Assembly: GCA_012295275.1 (NCBI GenBank)
Contig: CM022670.1
Coordinates: forward strand, 14,282,373-14,346,372
Reading direction: 5' to 3'
Length of the DNA: 64,000 nt
From: Chrysomallon squamiferum
Taxonomy: Eukaryota > Mollusca > Gastropoda > Neomphalida > Peltospiridae
A program made the translations under genes and the position numbers. The notes below the pieces were generated by a model. That model worked only from the letters and a program-made list of their open reading frames with translations. It was not told the DNA's origin and did no database searches. Positions 53,801 through 64,000 of the stretch are shown here, piece by piece. Every line of letters begins with the position of its first letter. Position 1 is the first letter of the stretch.

Positions 53801-54317
53801 ACGCAACAGAAGTGTATTTTGTAAAGGTATAAGAAAGTGAAAGAAAGTTTAATATATCATTCTTTATCTCCCTGTTTCTTATCGTCCTCCTCTTCCATTT
53901 GATAAATTATTATTATCATCATCGTCGTCGTCAGCTTCTTCAATTCAACAATATAAAAATGATCGTCATCATCAATATTATTATGATCATCATCTTTATC
54001 TTAGTAGTTTTTATCCCAATACCTATTTTATAATTCTAGCGTCAGCATTTCTTTCGTTTCCTTTAAGAAGAGAAAATCAAATGTACAACGCGTTTCTTCT
54101 TAATACTTAGTGTTGTTGTTGGTATTATTACTCAAGTGTACAAGAACAGCAAACAAGATATTTGAAGAAACTCTTCGATAACACTCAGACTAAAATTGCT
54201 TTCTTTCTTTTCTCTTTCTGAACAATCTGATATATATATAAAACTTACAATTTCAAATTATAAACATTTACGTACTGTTTCGGAAAACCTGTTTACCTAA
54301 AGTGTAATACGTCCCTG

Positions 54318-55075
54318 CGTAACCGACATATTTTTTTTTTTAAATAAAACTATCTTGTTATTCACCAACATGCAATGCTGTGTATTCGAAAGCTGATATT
54401 CACAAGTTAAATCCTGTTTACAGAATGAAGAAACTTTCCGGTTGAGTAACTGATCTCAGATGACTTGGCTGTAATGTAAAGGAGTTGAAGGAGTCACGGG
54501 TGCAGCTTCACTAATTTGTTTAACAGGCTTAATCCCAAACTATTTATTGAATTAATGGTAAATATGATAATATTGCCTAGAAATGCCTCCTGCTAGATGA
54601 TGACGATGTTGATGACAAATAAGAGAAAAATTTCTTCAAAGAATTTATAATTAAAAATAAAAACAATTTTAATAGATATACAAATATGTGAATTGAATTT
54701 TGTTTCCTTTTATTCACAGTTCACTTTAGCAAGATTTTAAATATTCAACCGAAACAATATATGTACCAAACATGTATGAATGATGTATGAGCATGTTCCT
54801 ATTATTAAATACCCAAGTATAAATTAATTAATTAATTATACGTTGTAGGAATGAATACTCTCAGAGACTGGTTCATGCTGCACTAACCACGCTTCGACTC
54901 AGCGTGTTAATCTTGAACACATCTTTGTCTCTCAAACAAGTCAACTCCACAGTGTATTTAGTTAATCAAGTGATGGAGCATCTGTGCTTCAACGACAATA
55001 ATAGTTATGCACTCAAACTTTCTAAACAAATAAAATGTTATATATGAAGATAAATCGTATTGAAAACCAATACTT
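54318..55075 (+). promoter_or_regulatory. copied 5' block of an EGF/F5-8C gene, copy B
   Basis: Similar along its length to 40980-41695 and 60885-61700. It ends near AAAATGTTATATATGAAG, which copy A also has; no signal-peptide exon follows. Regulatory role inferred only from copy C. Confidence 0.45.
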
Positions 55076-55817
55076 TATAAGTCAGTTGTTGCTTTACTTT
55101 AATTCCAGCTACTTTCAATGCTAAGAACTAAAATCGTTAATATAACATATTGACAAATTAAATGTAGTGGCTACTATTTCTGTTTTGTTTCTCGTACATC
55201 TCACACAAATAATTAATTAGCTATAATTCGTTTTCTGCTTCTGGATAAAATGTATGATCATCTGTACAATATCAACTTATCTACTTGCAATTCACACAAT
55301 GACCCACACAATCTTATTAATATTATTTTATCATCATCATCATAGTCATCTTCATATATATATAATTTAGAACAGAGTAATATAAAATCAGTTAATAATT
55401 TTCACTACATACAACCACTCGTAGTTTGCATGTTTAAAGTTAGCCTTAATGCGTTGCCGCACATGAAAAGTAACAAAGCGAGTTAAAGTCATGAATTCGT
55501 GTTCAGTCAACCGTGACACCTTCCCGGTTAACAGCTTATCTGTATATGTTTGAACTAATAATGTCAACTATATATTTTCATTTAGCAGTAAGGTATATTT
55601 TAAGTACACATTTCAGTCTTTGTTTACCAGTCAAGTGTCATTGAGCGGTTGAATAAAAGATTTAACAATTTTTAGTCTTCAGATCGGATCATCATATCTT
55701 CTAGTGAAGTGTTTAAATTTGTTTCGGATATTTGCATTATCTTTCGTAGGTTAGAAGAGCTCGTAGGAAAAAAGCTGATATTTCTCGACAGTAACAAGTT
55801 ATTCTCCATAAACACAT

Positions 55818-55887
<70 letters not shown>

Positions 55888-56479
55888 GTAGAACTGGACA
55901 TTGCATTATTAGACAAATGAACATTGTTCTAAACAAATATAACTTATGAGATTGTAAATAAATGATCGTGTTGTAATATGTTCAGTGTGAGACCTAATAA
56001 CTCATGTAATACTGTTTCATACTCTTCTTATTCATTCATTCATTATCAGTATTCGACTAACATACTAACACACTAACAAATTGTTGGACAGACAACGCTA
56101 TCTCCCGGACAACGTGGGGCAAGATACTTTTAACGAGTAGAATCAAGTTTCAAATGGGTAAAGCCTGGAAATCGACACACAATAATCTATCAAAAATTAA
56201 ATATGGAAGAGTTGATCAAATGATATTATTTGTATTGCTGACCGGATCGAGTAAACGTCTGTCCTCGTTATGCAATTAAACAAAAAGCTAGAAAATGAAC
56301 ACTTATCCAGAACGAACCCATATCTGGAAAATTAAATTGTCAACTAGAAAAACGCATTTACGCAGCAGAGAAACCCCTACAATCTTTCTTACTATGATTA
56401 TTCTACAATGATACAAGCTAAATTTAAATAGGAAAGCACAGGTTATTCTCATAACCGAATCAAAAGATTTCGTTATAGG

Positions 56480-56510
<31 letters not shown>

Positions 56511-59289
56511 GTCAATTCAAAATGCTTCGTTTGTTAACTATTATAGATGATAGCGTGTGATTTAGACTTTAATGTATTATCTTTCGTTCTCGATTACAAA
56601 GTAAAGAAATAGATACACGTACTACAGTTTGACATGTAAAATATTCCATTCTTAAATTACAATAACATAATGTATAATTATGTATGCATGCATATATGTA
56701 TATCTGTATGTATGTATGTATGCATCTATGTATGTATGTATGTATGCATCTATGTATGTATGTATGTATGTGTGTATATATATGTGTATATGTGTGTATG
56801 AATATGTATATATGTATAAGTAGGTACGTTTATAAGTATGTATGCCTACATGTATGCACGTTTCTATCTAAGTACATGTGTGTGTATGTGGAAATGTATA
56901 AATAAAACGAAGCACATATTTAAAATAAGACATGTTAGATATACCTCAATAAGTAATTAAATACGTGAAATTATATATGTGAGATGTATCTGGGTAAGTA
57001 ATTAAATATATAAAATAAAACATGTGGGACAGCTTAGTAAGTAATCGAATTTTTACGACTGTTGGTTCTACAAATTCACGTATGAGTAATATGTTTAACT
57101 GAGTTTATAATCTAATCTGTAGAACTGTTGTTGTCCATTTCTAATATTTAAGAAATATCTGATATAAGCTTTATAATACCATAGTTCGTTCTCATTGCCA
57201 TTTATTATATAAACACTGGACTTTCTCCATTTTCGACAGTGCCTTCTGAAGGACTAAGCGTCTAATCAGATTGTTTTTTCTTTTTCTTTTATTACGTTTT
57301 TATTTCGTCATATGGAGATCAAAGAAACATAAATTAAGCATTCCAAGTCAAAACGGAATTATGTACCAAAACTAGAGGCGCTTTTCAGTACATACTTTCA
57401 GGCTGTCCTATTAGTACGAAGGGACTTAACTCCGACAAGCGTTATTACAAAAAACTTTATCGTATATCTGAACACATACAAAGACTGAGCCATGGTTTTA
57501 TTTTAAATAAAAAATGTATATCAATAAATAAATAAAATAATAAATAAATAAATAATATACATGTGTTTCTATTTATTTATTTTTTAATATATGTATATTA
57601 TTATGTAGTCATCAGCATCATCAGTATTATTGTGATTTTGTTGTTGCTGTTGCTATTGTTGTTATTATCTTTATCATTTTTATTATTATTGTTATTATTA
57701 TTATTATTATTACATATCTCCTGTATATTATATTTTATTTATTATATGACATTCTATTCTATTTTATTATATTATATTATATTATATTATGTTATATAAT
57801 ACTACAAAGTACTATATTAAAACACGTATCATTAGTTGCTGTAATTATTGTGTTTAACTCTGACTTATCTCAGTGTTCACGAAATAATATTTACTAATGC
57901 TTATCTTTCTGTATAGAAAATTAAAATGTGCATTATTCGCATCCTTATTCAAACATGTTTGTTATGCATTTTTCACGACACTATGTAATAAACTCCCTGT
58001 TTATCTGTTCACAGAGATGAATTATGGGAAATTATGTTGTTTAAAAATACATTTACAATTGACTTATTTCTACCAAGTATTCTCGCCATGGCCAGGATGT
58101 GCGTAAGTCTTCAGTTTATAATTTATTTTTAGAATTTACAATCAAGACAGACGAGAGCAAATATGGTAAGTAATTAAATATCTTGTTATTAACTTTTGAT
58201 CATTCACTGCATATCATAAGAGATGATCTAATTTTAAAGATAAATTGAAAATTATGAAAAAGAATGTATATGTATCAAGAGAGACACACAATCACACACT
58301 TTATTTTTATATATTTATTGTAACATTTAGTTTTACATTAAACAAAATATCTTAATATGCATACCGGACAAAGAGTGGGTTAATCTGTTTGGATATGCAA
58401 AGATATTTTATATTTATATTTACATTATAAACTGTTTTAAAAGAAAAAAAATACATTATTTTAATTATTATATTTGCAACATGGAATAATATTGAAGTAA
58501 CAGCGTTAAAATAGCAAAAATAGGTCATTAGGAAATAAAAGGAAATAGCAGTATAAACCATTTCATAGGTTGATGCACTGTTGTCAGATGCAAATAAAAC
58601 AATGAATTGATAATAACAGTTATTTATAAACACATCACATTTCACTTTTAACATAATAATATTTGCATACCACGTTACTTAAAATCTATTTTCAGATATG
58701 ACTATAAAAAGTCAAACCAGATGTATACTCTAATTTTAAATGTATTTTTATTTATTATTGCTGATTCAATAAATACGGATTTAGTCCTTTAAATTTTGAC
58801 GGTGTAACGTATGGGTACATGCTCAGTAATAAAACCAACCTTACAGCTGGTGGGAAGTGGATTTGGAAACTACATATTTTGTTTTTCATGTTAAAATCTA
58901 TTTCAGATATGACTATAAGTAAATCTAATTTTATTATTATTATTATTAATAATACCGATTTCTCACAATAATAAAAAGCCACCGTCTGCTAATGCGAAAA
59001 TAATTATTATGTGTTACAAAGATACCTTCTTCCTCAAATACAAAAACTACTAGAAACAGAGAAAGAAAGTTTGCCATCTATTAACTGTATAACATCCACC
59101 ATTTTCAGACGCACATAAGGTTATAAGCTCCCAAATAAACTGTTTTATTCCTGAAATAATACACACCACCTTCTTCCAATGGCTCACGACGTTTTGTAAC
59201 TGCTGTGTTCGTGCTATCTTTCAAATTCCATTAGAGCATTATATACATATGATAAATCAGATTTAAAACGAAAACAAATGTGATTTAGA
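55076..59289. other. intergenic or intronic AT-rich DNA, no gene recognised
   Basis: Contains (AC)n 55816-55882, a T run near 56481-56510 and TATG-type repeats about 56680-56800. A short open stretch at 58084-58160 with GTAAG-like signals could be exon debris. Two copies of a 25-nt stretch ending CAGATATGACTATAA occur near 58681 and 58893. None supports a gene call. Confidence 0.5.
55816..55882. repeat. (AC)n microsatellite
   Basis: Perfect CA/AC dinucleotide run. Confidence 0.95.
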
Positions 59290-60150
59290 GACATTGAGAA
59301 GAAATGGTGTACAAGTGTACGCAAACACACTAGCGGGAGAATCCAAAACAGGGTTTATGCGTGGTAATGTTACTGGTAAATCAGATGGATCTGACATTGA
59401 CGAAGTCGTAAGTATAATTTGTAACGTCAACGCTAGATATGTGACATTTATCAAGGAACAGATAATGGAGGATCGACAGCACTGGATTTTGTAGAACTTG
59501 AAGTTTATAGTAAGTAAAGGCATATTTGATTTTGCTTCTCACTGAATAGTAGATGTAATATTATTAGTAGTAGTAATAGTAATAGTAGTAGTAGTAGTAA
59601 CAGTAGTAGTAGTAGGAGTAGTAGTAGGAGTAATAGTAGTAGTAATTGTGTTTGTGTTATTTTTACAATATTTTTTGGAAACCGTTTGGAAAGTATTAAT
59701 ATCGTATTTATATTTATCAGCTTGTGTAACAGGATATTATGGTTCTAACTGTGACAAATTGTGTGAAAGTCGATACTGTCAACAGAACTCATCATGTCCT
59801 GCAGACAATGGATCTTGTACTAAATGATGTCAAGCTGAATGGAGAGGATCAGACTGTACAAACCGTACTTATGTATGTGTGAGTGTGTTGGTTGGTGGGT
59901 GTGGGTTGTGTGTGTTGGTGTGTGTGAAGGTTGTGTGTATTTGTATGTATGAGTCTGTGTGCATGTTGTGTGTGTGTGTTTTGTCAGAGTGTTTGTTTCT
60001 ACGTGTGTATGAGATACAGAGAGGTTCCGGATGTTCAAAGCGATGTCCAAATTGTCACTGTTTTCTAAACTCGTCGTGTGATTGAAACACTAGAACATGT
60101 ATCGCGTGTTATCGGTAAGGATCGGTAAACACAGACTGTTCTGAAAGTAA
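59290..60150 (+). pseudogene. F5/8C lectin + EGF-repeat gene relic (three exons)
   Basis: Exon to 59509: RRNGVQVYANT, GNVTGKSDGSDIDEVVSI, YVTFIKEQIMED, then a frameshift into ALDFVELEVYS and GTAAG; this is the C-terminal half of a fucolectin-like domain. Exon 59721-59868: TCVTGYYGSNCDKLCESRYC, SCPADNGSCTK, TGA, CQAEWRGSDCT, phase 1-1. Exon about 60020-60147: GSGCSKRCPNCHC, NSSCD, TGA, RTCIACYR, TAA, TDCSE then GTAAG. Splice signals are intact, but each exon carries a frameshift or stop, so this is a recent-looking pseudogene of a secreted or type I membrane MEGF-type protein. Confidence 0.75.
59560..59645. repeat. (AGT)n imperfect microsatellite
   Basis: AGT units with AAT and AGG interruptions in the intron between the lectin and first EGF exon. 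Confidence 0.85.
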
Positions 60151-60372
60151 GTTAGAAAAAAACTTAAACTGCTAATAAATGGTTTCCGCAGTCTCCTCAA
60201 TTTCTAGCTATATCTTCATTATCTTCTATTTTTGTTATTGCGTTATATTTCATTACGTTACATTATGTTATATTATACATTTATTTCTTTGAATTATTAC
60301 AGTTTGTCATATAGGAACGTACGGATTCAAAGTATTGTACGGCAATACATGTCTATAATACATGTCCACACA

Positions 60373-60432
<60 letters not shown>
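60373..60432. repeat. (ATT)n microsatellite
   Basis: Perfect ATT run of about 60 nt. Confidence 0.95.
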
Positions 60433-60645
60433 CCATAAGTTACACCGTCAACAGCATTAAAGGGATTAAATCCGTCTACATTTGAACTTTGACTCAGCGT
60501 TTTTTAAAGCACTATGTTTACTGAAACAGTAAAAATACATTTGCAACGATTATAGCGTGTTGTGTGCATGCGTGTGAGTATATATCTGGTTACAGGGTCC
60601 TTTTTTTAAAATGTTCTTTTCTTCTTTATTTATGTATACAAGTGA

Positions 60646-60791
<146 letters not shown>

Positions 60792-60884
60792 AGAAGAAAC
60801 CCTTTAGTGAATAATTAATTTCAAATTATAAACACTTACGTCCTGTTTCCTGAAACCCCCCTACCAAAAGTATAATCCGCCCCT

Positions 60885-61408
60885 GAATTGTCCAGTAAGC
60901 GACAGAAAACATTTAAACCAAAACTCTCTTGTTATTCACCAACAAACAATATTGTTTCCCCCCACTACCGAAAGCAAATATTCACAAATTAAATCCGATT
61001 TACAGAATGGAGAATCTTCCGGGTTGAGTAACTGATCGTAGATGAGTTGACTGTAATGTAAACAACGAGTAGTTCATGCAGTTACGGCTGCGGTTTCACT
61101 AATTTTGTTAATGTGCTTAATCACAAACCATTTATTTAATTAGTGATAAGGAGGGTGATAATCATTAAAATGCCTCCTGCATGATGGTGATGGTGAACAA
61201 AAATATATTTATAAAGAACTAATAATTTAAAATAAATAAATGTACAAATAAATGTAAAGATATATGAATTGATTTTAATTTCATCTTATTCACAGTTCTA
61301 TTTAACAAGACGGTTTGAAATATACAAAAAAAACACAAAAAAAACGTAAGTACGCCGGCATTTATGAATGGATGTATGTGCATGTTCCTATCATTATATA
61401 TCCAAATG

Positions 61409-61461
<53 letters not shown>

Positions 61462-61700
61462 CGTGTGACAGTGGAAGGAATGCACACGCTCAAAGGATGG
61501 TTCATCCTACAACAAACCACGCCTCGACACAGCATATTAAACATGAACAATCCTTTGTCTCTTAAACAAGTCAAACCCACAGTGTATTTAGTTAATCACG
61601 TGATACAACTTGTGTGTTTCAACGACAATAATAGTGATACACTGAACTTTTCTAAATTAATTACGGTTTGCAGAGACAAACACTTGTTAGTTGACAGTGA
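60885..61700 (+). promoter_or_regulatory. 5' block upstream of a signal-peptide exon, copy C
   Basis: Third copy of the block at 40980 and 54318; the only one followed directly by a credible first exon (61716). It contains the CGACAATAATAGTGAT piece about 90 nt before the ATG and an (AAAT)n tract at 61407-61459. Confidence 0.5.
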
Positions 61701-61715
61701 CTAAGTTTTTACAAC

Positions 61716-61794
61716 ATGGCTACAGTGTGGATGTTTTTTGTTTTTGTTGTGTATTTTATTTCTTTGTGTCATATCAGGATTTTTGCAAAGTTTG
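61716..61794 (+). CDS. candidate first exon with signal peptide (EGF/F5-8C family)
   Basis: ATG at 61716 starts MATVWMFFVFVVYFISLC then HIRIFAKF, with a clear hydrophobic core of about 15 residues and a GTAAGT donor after 61794 (phase 1), typical of a secreted protein's first exon. Position after the conserved 5' block supports it. A possible second exon starts at 61960 after an ATTCCAG acceptor (VNCKHYVEISKTKTSYSDN) and hits TAA at 62022, so this copy may also be dead. No further exons are recognised to the window end. Confidence 0.5.
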
Positions 61795-62024
61795 GTAAGT
61801 CGATTTTCAAATATTATAGAAAAATAAAACTTCTGCCCTTGTTCTACCCGTATTTGTGTATGTATGGATCTATATATGTATGTACGTATATGTGTGTGTT
61901 TGATGAAATATATACATCTGTATGTATGTATGTATATTAAAATTCCATGTGTATTCCAGTGAACTGCAAGCACTATGTAGAAATTTCTAAAACTAAAACG
62001 TCGTATAGTGACAATACAAATTAA

Positions 62025-64000
62025 ATGTATGGAATTTGTGTTCGAGTTTTAACGATATGTCAGCACAGGCGTGTATTACTAGTTATGAACGATGTAAAAA
62101 TGATAAGTGAGATGAACAGCCTATAATTTAGTCATTTAATAAGTTTTACTTAGCGGTGTAAAATATTTTCTTTGTACAGTCTATACAGTGTAGATAACGG
62201 TTCTCGACTCAGTTCACCTGAAACCTGTTAAATCTACATCACGGTGTGTGGATGAAGTCGCAAAACTTATTATATCTGAGATCTCTGCGACTAAATTATA
62301 GACAGTTCACCTTAAATTTTGATTGTGAATGCACTTCTTTTATATCTTTGTGTATGTGCTGTGTGTGTGTGTTTGTGTGTGTGTGTGCGTGTGTTTCTGT
62401 GTGTGTGTGTGTGTGTGTGTGTTTGTGTGTGTGTGTCTGGATGTATAGATATAGATATAGATACAGATATGTAGATGTAGATGGAGATGTAGATATAAAT
62501 AGAAGGATATATGCCATTTTAATCAGACGGAGTAGCGGCTTATAAAGATTAATATGATATTAAACTGGATTATATTTGTAATAACTGTTATGAAATTCGA
62601 ATATATTTATAACGAATGTTATAAAATTGGAATACATTTGTAAGAATGTAATGAAATTGGAACATATTTGAAAAGAATATTACAATTAAACGTTTATCGA
62701 GTGTCAGATAACAATGTCACTGATGACTGTGTGTTTTGTGTCCGAGATTTTTCTTTCATATTTCTCTCCAAAGCAATTTCTTTTGCCATGATTCCATGTT
62801 CAAATTCGGTTGCAAATATCTGCTTTCCGTAGTGGCAGCAAAAGATTTAATTTGTTTTGTCATTTTAAGAATGTTAGTGTACGAAAGTTCGATTATACAG
62901 TCAATGTGGATGTCGTCAGTTCATTCAGATTTTTCAATTTACCGACGCTACTCTAACAAAATGATGGTTTCGTACAGCTGATGGTAATTGTCACTAAGTT
63001 TTAAAATATCAAATATTGCTTGTCTCAATATTTTAAATTGAATAGCCAGGGATCACAGGTGGGGTTTATCGACATAGGCGACATACTCTCCGTTTTCTAC
63101 TAAACTTCGCTTTACTTTTACCTGTAAGCAAAGTCTATATTGCCTTCTTTTTAATTTTTTTAATTTTTCTTAATTTTATTTATTTATTATAATAATAATT
63201 ATTATTATTTTAAATATATGACTTGGGAGTGGAAAGGATCGATACTTTTTGCCTCCATTTTGTTCAACGATGACGAGAACGCATTTTGCGATATTTCCAT
63301 CAAATTATATTTATTAATACATCATGTGATCAAGCGTATGAATTGCTGCAAAAATGCATTGTTTTACTTTTGTTATTAGAGGCTGACAACAAACAGAGTT
63401 CCTTTAAACTTGTATACAAATTAGATTTCTTGAAATAGACATGATAAATGACTTTAAGAATTATTTGTAAGAAGACCCAGACACTCGAGAAAGGAGGCTG
63501 CCAGTAATTGTAAACAAACAAAAGAATATATATTTTGTTAAATCATCTTATCACTTATGGCATCAGTCTGTAGTCAGTATTTTCATGAAGGTCCTGTTTT
63601 ATTAGAAACAACATCGATCTGTAAATGAAAATGGCTTGGTTATATTGTTCTGTCTCATTTCGCCTTTACGAAACCTGATTTCATCCTAATGTGTCTAGAG
63701 GGAGAAGTGACTTATCTCTATTTTTCTAGCCTAGCGTAAACCTTCTACAGCTCAGTATTTCTGTTTACACACTCGATTTGATGGAAACTCTTCTACTAAT
63801 TTTTCTTTAGAAAGTTCGAATCATTGTCGTTTTCTTATATTTATTTATTTATTTATTTATCTCATAAAACTCACGAGTTCTCTATTTCCGCAACATTATT
63901 TTGTTGCCTGTGTTAAAAAATATATATATAAATAAAAGAAATATACATATTATTATAACGAGCGTTTCTACTGCCATTAATATTGTGATTTGTTTTTCAT
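62025..64000. other. no gene recognised
   Basis: AT-rich, with (GT)n about 62356-62440 and an (ATAGAT)n-like stretch 62446-62500. An 81-codon frame at 62736-62981 has mixed composition but no domain, splice support or homologous copy in the window. Confidence 0.5.

Noticed and set aside
58681-58920. Repeated CAGATATGACTATAA as a possible microexon
   Set aside because: No partner exons, phase or protein evidence; likely a small local duplication.
62736-62981. 81-codon frame
   Set aside because: No recognisable motif, splice context or paralogue.

Overview
The window is AT-rich, intron-containing animal DNA crowded with microsatellites, very probably from a mollusc. Pointers are spliced genes with GT-AG introns, a CD225/dispanin gene family, decayed EGF-repeat and F5/8C-lectin-like genes of the kind that are abundant in molluscs, an RNase H-bearing LINE, and interspersed motifs such as CAAGGGACATAACTC that I associate with molluscan repeats. 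The species cannot be fixed from sequence alone. A run of exactly 200 N (21579-21778) marks a scaffold gap.

The main architecture is a three-fold segmental duplication. The left arm (about 7.0-21.58 kb, + sense) is repeated in inverted orientation as the right arm (about 24.28-40.98 kb). A third, partial copy (about 43.67-50.69 kb) lies in the same orientation as the right arm. Each copy carries a small CD225/dispanin gene (two-pass, proline/tyrosine-rich N-terminus): copy 1 on + (7051-12087, 189 aa), copy 2 on - (40936-34720, up to 246 aa with a triplicated PY-rich exon), copy 3 on - (50440-45270, 175 aa). Each gene is followed by a decayed EGF-like gene fragment. The two inner arms also each hold one degenerate copy of the same LINE with gag-like zinc knuckles, AP-type endonuclease, reverse transcriptase and RNase H (+ 17.9-21.58 kb; - 28.67-24.28 kb). 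The N gap lies at the palindrome centre, so an assembly join of two related contigs must be excluded.

Region by region: 1-6.85 kb is repeats and low complexity, with one TIR-bounded candidate DNA element (347-998). 6.85-12.1 kb is dispanin copy 1, with a hAT-like non-autonomous element in intron 1. 12.1-17.9 kb is flank with EGF relics and a retroposon ending in a hairpin. 17.9-28.7 kb is LINE - gap - spacer - LINE. 28.7-34.7 kb mirrors 12.1-17.9 kb. 34.7-41 kb is dispanin copy 2. 41-43.7 kb is a mosaic of copied blocks, including an EGF-gene 5' block and a fragment related to FLYWCH/MULE-type proteins. 43.7-50.7 kb is duplicate 3. 51.8-62.0 kb is a graveyard of EGF and F5/8C exons, ending in a plausible signal-peptide first exon at 61716. 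62-64 kb shows nothing I recognise.

Functionally, only the dispanins look potentially expressed. The window is most interesting for its structural history: inverted duplication, exon triplication, shared and private disabling changes, promoter shuffling, and a 52-bp hairpin micro-insertion with target-site duplications and a matching empty site. All alignments were done by eye; percent identities were not computed.
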